A stretch of DNA of 11,040 bases from JAEKLB01 sp050249235 (GCA_050249235.1 JBFWQW010000096.1:1-11040), one strand, 5' to 3'; shown: positions 1 to 5,681, numbered from the stretch's first letter. The notes: generated by a model from the sequence alone, not told the origin. Numbers and translations are program-made.

Positions 1-644
1 CCACCGGCGCAGCTCCGGTGGATGGTGACGGGCCGATCGATGTGGCCGGCACCGTCGTGGCAGCGGTCGACGGTCCGGCGCCCGAACCCGGTGCCGACGG
101 GCCCGACCCTGCGGGGGGGCCCGTCGACGTCCTCGCGTCGGTGGCAGCGGTCCCGGCGACGATCACCGATGCGCCGCCCGTCGGGCCCGGTGCCGACGAG
201 GAGACCGCGGCCGCCGACGTCAGCGCCACCCCTGTCCCGGAGCCCCCGTCCGATGTCGATCAGAACGCACCGGCCGAGGCGGCCACGGATCGCTCTGAGC
301 CGGACGCCCCTGTCGAGGCGCCCCCGGGCGCAACGGCAGCCGACCGGGCGCCTGCCGCCGAGGTCCCTGCTGTCGAGGTGCCTGTCGCCGATGGTGGGAA
401 CGCTCCGGCTCCGGCATCGCCTCCGGCTTCCGCCGACGAGCCGTCGCCGGCGGTGACGACGCCCGATCCCGCGCCGGAGCCGGCGGCGGCACCCTTGCCC
501 CACGGGTCCGACGTCGAGGTTGCTGCGGCGCCCGTCTCGCCGACGGCGCCGGTTGCCCCCGAGGCCGTGGCTGACCCGGGCCCGGCCGTCGCCGACGTCG
601 AGCTGGAGGGTGAGCGCGGGGAGGTCAGCCCGAGCGAGGGCTGA
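1..644 (+). CDS. Pro/Ala/Val-rich low-complexity protein, C-terminal part (5' end outside window)
   Basis: The reading frame is open from the left edge to a TGA at 642-644. A GTG at 18 could start it, but the frame continues upstream with the same composition, so I treat this as the C-terminal part of a longer gene. The roughly 213 visible residues are dominated by Ala, Pro, Val, Asp and Glu, without Cys, aromatic residues or membrane segments. This looks like an acidic disordered tail or linker. No domain is recognisable, and no function can be assigned without the missing N-terminus. Codon usage follows the GC-rich pattern of the region, which supports real coding. Its last 20 bp overlap the end of the convergent zinc-ribbon gene. 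A spurious open frame in GC-rich DNA remains possible. Confidence 0.55.
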   Translation, partial: TGAAPVDGDGPIDVAGTVVAAVDGPAPEPGADGPDPAGGPVDVLASVAAVPATITDAPPVGPGADEETAAADVSATPVPEPPSDVDQNAPAEAATDRSEPDAPVEAPPGATAADRAPAAEVPAVEVPVADGGNAPAPASPPASADEPSPAVTTPDPAPEPAAAPLPHGSDVEVAAAPVSPTAPVAPEAVADPGPAVADVELEGERGEVSPSEG

Positions 645-822
645 TCACCGACGAGCGGTTGCCCCGGCCCACGAACTCTCCGGTGGCCCGGCGCTCGTCC
701 CAGCGGGCACCGCACTCCCGGCAGGCGCACGCGTCGAGCTGCACCGAGGCCAGGTAGAGGCGCTCGACGTCGTAGCCCTCGCAGAAGGGGCAGCGCAGCC
801 GATGGATCGCCTCGTCGGTCAC
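625..822 (-). CDS. Small zinc-ribbon-like protein (65 aa, two CxxC knuckles)
   Basis: This 65-residue frame starts at GTG (822) and ends with TGA. It contains CPFC at residues 11-14 and CREC at residues 34-37, with one further Cys at residue 32. Two CxxC pairs about 20 residues apart are typical of a structural zinc ribbon, so one zinc ion is probably bound. The basic, Ser-rich last 20 residues look disordered. The protein resembles small uncharacterised actinobacterial zinc-ribbon proteins, and its partner is unknown. No Shine-Dalgarno is visible, but a TACGCT hexamer lies 8 nt before the GTG. That supports this start and suggests a leaderless transcript separate from the upstream Nudix gene, whose stop is 32 nt away. 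It converges with the Pro/Ala-rich gene and overlaps its end by 20 bp. Confidence 0.75.
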   Translation of the reverse strand: MTDEAIHRLRCPFCEGYDVERLYLASVQLDACACRECGARWDERRATGEFVGRGNRSSVISPRSG

Positions 823-830
823 CGGCCGGG

Positions 831-836
831 AGCGTA
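831..836 (-). promoter_or_regulatory. Candidate -10 element (TACGCT) for the small zinc-ribbon gene
   Basis: Read on the minus strand, TACGCT fits the actinobacterial TANNNT -10 consensus and ends 8 nt before the GTG at 822. That spacing would place the transcription start at or next to the start codon, so the mRNA would be leaderless. The same hexamer precedes the M20 gene further right. No clear -35 is visible. This is an inference from position and motif only. Confidence 0.4.
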
Positions 837-854
837 CCGATGGCCGCCCGTGGC

Positions 855-1259
855 TCAGACGATGGTGCGCAGCACGCCGTTCTCGTGCAGGAACTCGGCC
901 AGGCCGTCGACGAGGTCCTGCTCGGCGACCAGGTCGAGCGGCACCCAGGCCACCTCGGTGGCGTCGTCGCCGGCCCGGGCCGAGTCGGGCTCGAGGACCT
1001 CGACGAAGAAGTCGAGGATGACCTGGTGGCGGTGCTCGTCGATCCGTTCCACCCAACCGACGAGCTCGCCGCAGACACCCTCGAGGCCGGTCTCTTCGAG
1101 CAGCTCCCGCACCACGGCCTCGGCCAGCGTCTCGCCCGGCTCGACGTGGCCGCCCGGGATCGACCACCGCCCGGCCCCGGGCTCGGGGCGGCGGCGGACG
1201 AGGAGCAGCCGGTCGTCGTCGACCGCCACGGCCCCGATGCAGACGACCGGGGCGCTCAC
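855..1259 (-). CDS. Nudix hydrolase (134 aa)
   Basis: The protein carries a complete Nudix box at residues 37-59: G37, E43, the R51-E52 pair, E55-E56 and G58 match GX5EX7REUXEEXGU. The glutamates of this helix bind the Mg2+ or Mn2+ used to hydrolyse nucleoside diphosphates linked to another group. N-terminal strands (residues 4-22) and the RWSIPGG segment (31-37) are typical of MutT-like members. The substrate cannot be read from the sequence; damaged nucleotides, NDP-sugars or a dinucleotide are all possible. Length is normal for a single-domain Nudix protein. I place the start at GTG 1259 because its first bases overlap the stop of the upstream GNAT gene (GTGA), which indicates translational coupling. 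The longer open frame upstream is out-of-frame GNAT coding sequence. Confidence 0.93.
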   Translation of the reverse strand: MSAPVVCIGAVAVDDDRLLLVRRRPEPGAGRWSIPGGHVEPGETLAEAVVRELLEETGLEGVCGELVGWVERIDEHRHQVILDFFVEVLEPDSARAGDDATEVAWVPLDLVAEQDLVDGLAEFLHENGVLRTIV

Positions 1260-1723
1260 CGGCTCCGGTGCACGGTGATGGCCCGGGCCGTGAAGCCCAT
1301 GGTCTCGAAGAAGTTCTTGGTGGCCCGGTTGCCCGGCAGGACCACCGCGTCGACGCCCCGGCAGCCCCGCTCGTCGCACCAGGCGAGGGCCCGGTCGACC
1401 AGGGCCTCGCCCACGCTCACGTCGCGCGCATCGGGCTCGACGAAGACGTCGCTCACCCGCCCGAGCACGGTGCCGTCGCGAAGGGTCTCGGTGCGGACCA
1501 CGAGGTAGCCGACGACGACGTCGTCGATCGTGCCGGCCAGCACCAGCGTCGACGGCGAGGCCAGGTCGTCGGTGAGCGACGCCTCGGCCGGGAGGGTCCT
1601 CGCCTCCCGCACGGCCCAGACGGCGCCGCCCCGGGCGTCGGCCTGCTCGGCCACGCCCAGCTCGGCCAGGGCGGCGAGGCGCGGGAGGTCGGCGGGCACG
1701 GCCACCCTGGCCTCCTCCCGCAC
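1256..1723 (-). CDS. GNAT-family N-acetyltransferase (155 aa)
   Basis: This is a single GNAT domain. The central strands lie at residues 59-78, followed by the VSDVFVEPDARDVSVGEAL segment (90-108), which corresponds to beta4 and the acetyl-CoA pyrophosphate-binding loop. The end of the fold is the NRATKNFFETMGF segment (132-144), the usual GNAT finish. The canonical Q/RxxGxG/A loop is degenerate: Gly105-x-Ala107 is kept but the leading Gln/Arg is replaced by Val. Acetyl-CoA binding is therefore likely but not assured, and the acceptor is unknown. The GTG start at 1723 lies 4 nt after the stop of the preceding gene, and the stop overlaps the Nudix start. These genes are very probably co-transcribed. 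The pairing with a Nudix enzyme does not by itself define a pathway. Confidence 0.88.
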   Translation of the reverse strand: MREEARVAVPADLPRLAALAELGVAEQADARGGAVWAVREARTLPAEASLTDDLASPSTLVLAGTIDDVVVGYLVVRTETLRDGTVLGRVSDVFVEPDARDVSVGEALVDRALAWCDERGCRGVDAVVLPGNRATKNFFETMGFTARAITVHRSR

Positions 1724-1727
1724 GGCG

Positions 1728-2330
1728 TCAGCCCTGGAGCTGGGCGATCCGCCCGAGCACCGTGCGGCGGGCCCGGGTGGACTCCTCGTAGCGCCGGACG
1801 GCCTCGAGCTCGCGGGGCGAGAGGGAGGCCAGCCGGGGGATCACCTGGGACGCGGCCAGGGAGTCGTAGTCCGGGATGGCGATCGGACCCGACCCGACCG
1901 CGGGCGCCGATGCCGGGGCGGGCGCCGATGCCGGGGGCGCCGTTCGGGGAACGCGGGCCGGCGCCGGGGTCGCCGGCGGCGTTCCGGCCGGTCCGGCCCC
2001 CGATCGGGCCGCCGGTGCGACCGGTGCCTCGACCGGCCCGTCGTCGGCGAAGGCCCGGACGACGTGGTCGACGAGGGCCCCCACCTGCTGGCGGGCGCCG
2101 TCGACGGCTCGACCGAGCTCGTCCTGGCCCTGGCGCACCACGAGCTGGCCCACCATGCGGGCCAGGCTCACCTGGCTGGCCACCTCGGCGCGCCCCCGCT
2201 CGGTCAGCGAGGGCAGGAGGTCACGCGCCGCCGCCGCCAGGCCGACCGGCAGGTAGACGAGGAGGTCGGCGGCGCTCGCGAGCGGGCCGCGGTCGCCGCT
2301 CGCCTCGTCGGTCACGGGCTCGCCGGTCAT
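1728..2330 (-). CDS. Uncharacterised helical protein with conserved C-terminal PDYDxL motif (200 aa)
   Basis: The protein has three zones. Residues 18-95 form an amphipathic, mostly helical region with Ala/Leu/Val-rich helices. Residues 97-148 are a disordered Ala/Pro linker. Residues 152-198 form a compact helical motif with IPDYDSL (152-158), SLSPREL (169-175), YEES (181-184) and a basic TVLGRI ending. That C-terminal motif, with its YE and R-x-x-x-L residues, recurs at the ends of many actinobacterial envelope- or lipid-associated proteins of unknown function. The N-terminal helices recall actinobacterial lipid-droplet or phasin-like proteins, but that is only a resemblance. No signal peptide or membrane segment is evident. 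The ATG start is supported by a perfect AGGAGG 4 nt upstream. It lies 22 nt after the DUF4193 gene and 4 nt before the GNAT gene, so it sits inside an operon. Confidence 0.78.
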   Translation of the reverse strand: MTGEPVTDEASGDRGPLASAADLLVYLPVGLAAAARDLLPSLTERGRAEVASQVSLARMVGQLVVRQGQDELGRAVDGARQQVGALVDHVVRAFADDGPVEAPVAPAARSGAGPAGTPPATPAPARVPRTAPPASAPAPASAPAVGSGPIAIPDYDSLAASQVIPRLASLSPRELEAVRRYEESTRARRTVLGRIAQLQG

Positions 2331-2334
2331 GGGG

Positions 2335-2340
2335 CCTCCT
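2335..2340 (-). promoter_or_regulatory. Perfect Shine-Dalgarno AGGAGG for the 200-aa gene
   Basis: On the minus strand AGGAGG sits 4 nt before the ATG at 2330, inside the 22-nt gap after the DUF4193 stop. It is the strongest ribosome-binding site in the window. It fixes the start of the 200-aa protein and shows that this gene is translated by ordinary leadered initiation, unlike several neighbours. Confidence 0.85.
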
Positions 2341-2352
2341 CTGCCGGAGCGG

Positions 2353-2847
2353 TCAGACGCAATCGGTGCAGTACTGCCGGCCGGCGTCGGCCAGCTGGTT
2401 GGGGTGCTTCACAAGGAAGCAGGACTGGCACACGAACTCGCCGGGCGCCCGGGGCCGGACCTTGCCGCCCTCGGCCTTGTCCTCGGGGTCGACGACCTCT
2501 TCCTCGTCTTCCTCCTCGTCGTCCTCGACCGCCACCATGCGGTCCTTGAGGATGGCGTCGAGGTCGGCCTCCACGTCGTCGGGGTCGACGTCCTCGTCGT
2601 CGTCGTCGTCGTCCGACTCGGGGTCCTCGACGACGGGCACGAGGACGACCGTGTCGTCGGCGTCGTCGTCGTCGGCCTCGCCGGCCAGCCCGGTGTCGTC
2701 GTCGGTGTCGAGCTCGAGCTCGTCGACGACCAGCTCCTCGTCGAGGTCCTCGTCGAGCTCGTCGTCCAGCTCGGCCACGTCGAGCTCGTCCTCGAGCTCG
2801 GTGACGTCGATCTCGTCGTCCTGGAGGTCGTCCTCGTCAGCGGCCAT
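2353..2847 (-). CDS. DUF4193 family protein with extended acidic region (164 aa)
   Basis: The C-terminal 30 residues carry the DUF4193 signature: GEFVCQSCFLVKHPNQLA followed by YCTDC, with Cys140, Cys143, Cys160 and Cys163 forming a zinc-ribbon-like site. DUF4193 proteins are near-universal in Actinomycetota, usually about 100 residues long, with an acidic N-terminal part and no assigned biochemical role. Here the acidic part (residues 4-125) is unusually long and almost entirely Asp, Glu, Leu and Val, including a run of Asp at 79-84. The longest frame would begin at 2955, but I chose ATG 2847 because a GAGG sequence lies about 6 nt upstream and the extra residues do not resemble the family. 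It is the first gene of the leftward cluster, with a candidate promoter just upstream. Confidence 0.92.
   Translation of the reverse strand: MAADEDDLQDDEIDVTELEDELDVAELDDELDEDLDEELVVDELELDTDDDTGLAGEADDDDADDTVVLVPVVEDPESDDDDDDEDVDPDDVEADLDAILKDRMVAVEDDEEEDEEEVVDPEDKAEGGKVRPRAPGEFVCQSCFLVKHPNQLADAGRQYCTDCV
2594..2613. repeat. TCG trinucleotide repeat inside the DUF4193 gene
   Basis: Twenty consecutive bases are a perfect TCG repeat (about 6.7 units), encoding an Asp run on the minus strand. Flanking bases continue the pattern with single changes. Such runs can slip during replication by whole codons, changing acidic-tract length without breaking the frame. Confidence 0.85.
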
Positions 2848-2876
2848 GGCATCCTCGGGTGGCGGGCAGGGGCGGG

Positions 2877-2882
2877 ACTCTA
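2877..2882 (-). promoter_or_regulatory. Candidate -10 element (TAGAGT) for the DUF4193-led cluster
   Basis: TAGAGT on the minus strand fits TANNNT and lies 29 nt before the ATG at 2847. This leaves room for a short leader of roughly 20-25 nt containing the GAGG ribosome-binding site. No good -35 is visible 16-18 bp upstream, which is common in actinobacterial promoters. This is an inference from motif and position. Confidence 0.4.
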
Positions 2883-2918
2883 CACACGCCACCGGCCGAC
2901 TCCACCCGGCACCCGAGG

Positions 2919-2984
2919 GGTCCCGGCGAGCTGTTGGGGCCATCGGTGCGGACACCGACGTTTGCTACTGAGCTCGCCGGGACC
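2919..2984. repeat. Perfect 14-bp inverted repeat with an internal hairpin
   Basis: The arms at 2919-2932 (GGTCCCGGCGAGCT) and 2971-2984 (AGCTCGCCGGGACC) are exact reverse complements, separated by 38 bases. Inside the spacer is a second perfect hairpin, TCGGTG at 2943-2948 and CACCGA at 2953-2958 around a CGGA loop. The whole would fold as a long rod with an internal loop, either as RNA from both strands or as a DNA cruciform. No T-tract follows on either strand, so it is not a classical intrinsic terminator. It lies about 130 bp past the transglycosylase stop and about 35 bp upstream of the DUF4193 -10 element. Terminator, RNA-stability or operator roles are all possible. Confidence 0.8.
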
Positions 2985-3111
2985 ACGCCCGGACCTCCGC
3001 CCGCCAAGACGCGACGAGGCGCCCCTTCTTCCCACGTGGAACGCCGGGTGTCAAGGGATCGACACACAAGAAACCGGACGATGACGGTTGGGCCGCGGTC
3101 CGCCCGCCCTC

Positions 3112-3801
3112 TCACGCCACGAACTGCTCCCGGATGGCCAGCACGTTCGCCACGTACCCCTTCGTCGACTCGTAGAGGCCCTTCTCGCGGACCGAGCGCA
3201 GGCCCTGGTAGTAGCCGGCCACGGCCGTGGGCACGTCGCCACCGGTCTGGTCGAGCAGCCAGTCGAGGTAGCGGGCGCTGATGCGGATGTTCTCCTCGGG
3301 GACGGCGGGATCGAGCGAGGGCACGCCGATCAGCCAGCGCCGCACGAACTCGGTGGTGGCCGGCATCAGCTGACCGATCCCGCGGGCGCCCTTGGAGGAG
3401 ACCACGTCGTTCTGCCAGCCGGACTCGAGCCAGGTGACGGCCATCAGCAGCTCGACCGGCAACTGGTTGGCGGCCGCCCACTTCTCGAAGTGGGGGACGA
3501 GGGCGAGGCGCTCCGGCGCCGAGGCCAGCCGGGTCGGGTAGCCGGGCAGGGCCGGCGGCGGCGGCGGTTGGGGCACCTCGAGCACCCGGCCGGCGTAGAT
3601 GCGGTCCGGATCGGTGATCCCGTTGGCGGCCTGGAGATCGCCCATGGGGACGCCGAGGTCGCGGGCGATGGCCGACAGGGTGTCGCCCGGCTGCACCACG
3701 TAGGCGGCGGAGCCGCCCCAGCCGAGCGCGATCAGGCTCACGAGAGCGGTGCTGGCTCGGCGCAGGCGCACGGGTTCCTCCGGCCGCCCGCCGGCATCCA
3801 T
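3112..3801 (-). CDS. Secreted LysM / SLT-fold lytic transglycosylase (229 aa)
   Basis: Domains in order: a signal peptide at about residues 1-33 (basic VRLRR then a hydrophobic stretch ending GGSAA), a LysM peptidoglycan-binding domain at about 34-77 (YVVQPGDTLSAIARDLGV, then NGITDPDRIYAGRVLEVP), a Pro-rich linker (79-87) and an SLT-type domain (about 100-229). The catalytic glutamate is Glu126 in WLESGW. The GARGIGQLMP loop (138-147) and AVAGYYQG (193-200) are the other SLT hallmarks. The enzyme should cleave the glycan strands of peptidoglycan outside the membrane, giving 1,6-anhydro products. I chose ATG 3801 because it puts the signal peptide at the N-terminus; the frame is open further upstream but that part has no secretory features. 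It lies 175 bp downstream of the ThyX-like gene on the same strand. Confidence 0.93.
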   Translation of the reverse strand: MDAGGRPEEPVRLRRASTALVSLIALGWGGSAAYVVQPGDTLSAIARDLGVPMGDLQAANGITDPDRIYAGRVLEVPQPPPPPALPGYPTRLASAPERLALVPHFEKWAAANQLPVELLMAVTWLESGWQNDVVSSKGARGIGQLMPATTEFVRRWLIGVPSLDPAVPEENIRISARYLDWLLDQTGGDVPTAVAGYYQGLRSVREKGLYESTKGYVANVLAIREQFVA

Positions 3802-3804
3802 AGT

Positions 3805-3818
3805 GCCCCGCTCGGGGC
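3805..3818 (-). promoter_or_regulatory. Start-proximal hairpin before the transglycosylase ATG
   Basis: GCCCC (3805-3809) and GGGGC (3814-3818) form a perfect 5-bp G/C stem around a 4-base loop, ending 3 nt before the ATG. The only purine-rich candidate for a ribosome-binding site (GGGGC on the minus strand) is inside the stem. Translation may therefore be weak or depend on opening this structure. Confidence 0.45.
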
Positions 3819-3841
3819 GCCGACGGCAACGACGGAAGCGA

Positions 3842-3886
3842 TCTGTTCCCTCTGTCCCCTCTGTCCCCTCTATCCGCTCTGTCGTC
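3842..3886. repeat. Five-copy 9-bp tandem repeat upstream of the transglycosylase gene
   Basis: Five consecutive 9-base units start with TCT: TCTGTTCCC, TCTGTCCCC (twice), TCTATCCGC and TCTGTCGTC. The first three are nearly identical and the last two have diverged. The array lies 40-85 bp before the transglycosylase ATG, in the likely promoter or leader region. It could change length by slippage or present repeated binding sites; neither is shown. Confidence 0.8.
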
Positions 3887-3976
3887 CGGTTGATCCGGTT
3901 CGCCCGGTCCCCGTGCTCCGAGGGGTTGCCCGTCCGGGGGTCGGGCCCCATCGGCCCCGTCGCCCGCTCGGGATGG

Positions 3977-5593
3977 TCAGGCGCCCTGGCGCCGGGCCTC
4001 GGCCCGCCGCTCGGCGTCGAGGCGCTCGAGACCGGTCTCACCGTGGTCGACGTGGCGCATCATGGCCGCCAGCGCCCGGTGCCCGGCCACCTCGCCGATG
4101 AGGCGGTGCATCTCCTGGCCGATGCGCCGGTAGGAGGGATGGCCCTGGGGGCCGGTGCGCAGCTCGAGGAGGTGCATCGCCTCCCGGACGTTGAGCTGCA
4201 TCGAGTAGCGGACCCGGTAGGCGAGGCTGACGGCGTAGCCGGCCGAGGCGGGGAAGCGCTGGTGCACGGCGTGGTAGAGCTCGGCCGAGCGGTCCATGGC
4301 CTCGTGGAAGCGATCGGCCACGCCCGCCCCGACGACCGGCTCGGGAACCTCGTAGCCGTGGAAGGGCCCGAGCGACTGCCACTCGATGGTCATCATCCGG
4401 TGGCGCTGGAGGTCGCGGAAGGCGCCGTAGTCGGAGCAGACGTCGAAGCGATAGGCCACCCGCTCGAGGGCCCGTCCCGGCTTGTGGCGGCGGTTGGTCC
4501 GCTCGCCCGTGTAGGCGTCGGCCAGCGCCCGACGCTCGTCGGCGGTGAAGGCCCGCACCCGCTCGAGCACCTGGGCCTCGGGCAGGTCGAGGTGCGGATA
4601 CAGGATGGCGGTCAGGACCTTGTCCTCGCCGTCCGGGTCCCAGTCGACGAGGGTCACCTCGGGCACGGATCGGGCGTCGTCGTCGGGGAACAACGTGGCG
4701 GCCAGCTCGGCGGTGGCCTCCCGCGTCGACGTGAGGTAGTCGGTCCAGGCCCCGCCCCGGTCGGGGAGGTCGACCCGCTTGAGGAAGGACGGGATCACCT
4801 TGCGCAGCTCGGTGAGCATGAGCCCGGCGTAGGCGCGGGCCTCGGGGAGCGGGTGCGACCGCATCCGGAGGAGCAGCGACTCGTAGCCCTGCCCCGAGCC
4901 GTAGATGCCGACGTTCGAGAGCGAGGCGGCCGGCAGGATGCCCCGGACGGCGTCGAGGGCCTTGGCCCGCACCGCCTGGCGGTGGGCGAAGTCGGAGTCG
5001 CCGGGCTGCTTCGGGAAGGCGTCCCGGCACCACTCCTGCACGATGGGCAGGAGCTCGGCGTAGGTGTCGAAGAGCCGGTCCATGTCGCCGACGTACCGGG
5101 TGCCGAGCGACGAGCCCAGGATGTCCGGGTCGCGGAAGTACCGGTAGCGGCCGCCGAGCCGGGCGTCGTAGGCGATGTAGCGGGTGGACTGCTCGAGGTA
5201 CGACATGAGCCGCCCCCACTCGAGGATCTTGGTGAGGAGGTTCGACGACTGCTCGCAGGCCAGGTGCACCCCGCCGAGCTGGGCCACCGAGTCGTCGCCG
5301 TACTCGAAGAACACCCGGTCGTAGAGCTGCTCGGCCCGGGCCAGGCCGACGGTGGCGTCGATGGCGGCGTCGCCCTCGATGTCGAGGTCGCCCACGAACT
5401 CGTCGAGGAAGAGCCGCCGGAGGCTCTTGTGCGTGCGGCTGTAGCGGGCGAACAGGGCGCCCTTGACGACCTCGGGCAGGTTGACCAGGGCGAAGACCGG
5501 GCCGTCGACGTTGGTGACGTAGCGCCGGAGGATGTCGGCCTCCTCGTCGGTCCACTCCTCGCGGTGGTACGGGGTGGCGGACGGCGACGACAC
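3977..5593 (-). CDS. Tandem ThyX-like (FAD-dependent thymidylate synthase-related) protein (538 aa)
   Basis: The protein contains two ThyX-like repeats, about residues 35-275 and 375-515, against roughly 220-250 residues for ordinary ThyX. The ThyX motif RHRxxSxNExSxRY appears in the first half as W126-G-R-L-M-S131...E134-Q-S136-T-R138-Y139. In the second half it appears as R397-H-R399-M-M-T402 with S407 kept but the final RY replaced by GP. The second half keeps N468-x-R470, equivalent to the dUMP-binding N-x-R segment, while the first half has G-Q-G there. Ordinary ThyX makes dTMP from dUMP with methylenetetrahydrofolate, FAD and NADPH. Whether this paralogue does so is unclear. The GTG start at 5593 is chosen because a TAGCCT -10-like hexamer lies 7 nt upstream and the fold begins soon after. 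It is divergent from the methyltransferase gene. Confidence 0.88.
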   Translation of the reverse strand: MSSPSATPYHREEWTDEEADILRRYVTNVDGPVFALVNLPEVVKGALFARYSRTHKSLRRLFLDEFVGDLDIEGDAAIDATVGLARAEQLYDRVFFEYGDDSVAQLGGVHLACEQSSNLLTKILEWGRLMSYLEQSTRYIAYDARLGGRYRYFRDPDILGSSLGTRYVGDMDRLFDTYAELLPIVQEWCRDAFPKQPGDSDFAHRQAVRAKALDAVRGILPAASLSNVGIYGSGQGYESLLLRMRSHPLPEARAYAGLMLTELRKVIPSFLKRVDLPDRGGAWTDYLTSTREATAELAATLFPDDDARSVPEVTLVDWDPDGEDKVLTAILYPHLDLPEAQVLERVRAFTADERRALADAYTGERTNRRHKPGRALERVAYRFDVCSDYGAFRDLQRHRMMTIEWQSLGPFHGYEVPEPVVGAGVADRFHEAMDRSAELYHAVHQRFPASAGYAVSLAYRVRYSMQLNVREAMHLLELRTGPQGHPSYRRIGQEMHRLIGEVAGHRALAAMMRHVDHGETGLERLDAERRAEARRQGA

Positions 5594-5600
5594 GGCGGCC

Positions 5601-5606
5601 AGGCTA
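5601..5606 (-). promoter_or_regulatory. Candidate -10 element (TAGCCT) for the ThyX-like gene, leaderless
   Basis: TAGCCT on the minus strand ends 7 nt before the GTG at 5593, so transcription would begin at the start codon. No Shine-Dalgarno lies in the usual place; the nearest purine run is about 20 nt upstream. The motif is TANNNT-like, but no -35 is obvious. Confidence 0.4.
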
Positions 5607-5617
5607 CGACGGCGCTC

Positions 5618-5633
5618 TCCCCACCCGGGGGGA
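5618..5633. promoter_or_regulatory. Imperfect palindrome in the divergent ThyX-like / methyltransferase promoter region
   Basis: TCCCC at 5618-5622 is mirrored by GGGGA at 5629-5633 around a short GC-rich centre. It lies between the two candidate -10 elements (5601-5606 and 5682-5687), upstream of both divergent genes, where a shared operator would sit. In DNA this GC-rich, such short palindromes arise often by chance. Confidence 0.2.
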
Positions 5634-5681
5634 TGCAGGACCCGGGCCCGGCCGGTCCCGGCGGGCGGCCCGAGGGGGCGG

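Larger units (their letters stand above)
2848..3111. other. Intergenic region between the lytic transglycosylase and DUF4193 genes
   Basis: This 264-bp stretch has no convincing gene. Going leftward (minus strand) from the transglycosylase stop it holds an isolated TTGACA hexamer at 3049-3054 without a matching -10, and a CCACGTGG palindrome about 17 bp beyond it. It then holds the 14-bp inverted repeat at 2919-2984 and the candidate -10 for the DUF4193 gene at 2877-2882. It must contain the 3' end of the transglycosylase transcript and the promoter of the leftward cluster. Confidence 0.7.
3802..3976. other. Upstream region of the transglycosylase gene
   Basis: This 175-bp gap between the ThyX-like stop and the transglycosylase start holds the 9-bp tandem repeat (3842-3886) and a start-proximal hairpin (3805-3818). 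It also holds a CCGGTTGATCCGGTT direct repeat (3887-3901) and several G/C-rich complementary runs. Because cell-wall hydrolase genes in actinobacteria are often controlled by leader RNAs, I compared it from memory with c-di-AMP (ydaO) and c-di-GMP riboswitch core motifs and found no convincing match. No clear -10/-35 pair stands out. Confidence 0.6.

Noticed and set aside
1..644. Assignment of the Pro/Ala-rich fragment to a named protein such as a ribonuclease E tail or histone-like protein
   Set aside because: Low-complexity composition alone cannot identify the protein and the N-terminal domain lies outside the window.
1268..2971. Plus-strand open frame of about 567 residues ending in a poly-Ser region
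   Set aside because: It is a mirror of the GNAT, helical and DUF4193 genes; the Ser run is the reverse of the Asp/Glu codons of DUF4193, whose zinc-ribbon signature is on the minus strand.
2919..2984. A tRNA-like or other known structured RNA at the inverted repeat
   Set aside because: A 14-bp closing stem, no T-loop consensus and no anticodon arm; does not match tRNA, SRP RNA or tmRNA features.
3802..3976. Possible c-di-AMP or c-di-GMP riboswitch in the leader of the transglycosylase gene
   Set aside because: Context fits, since such switches can precede wall hydrolases, but I could not match the conserved core motifs of either class; a covariance-model search would settle it.
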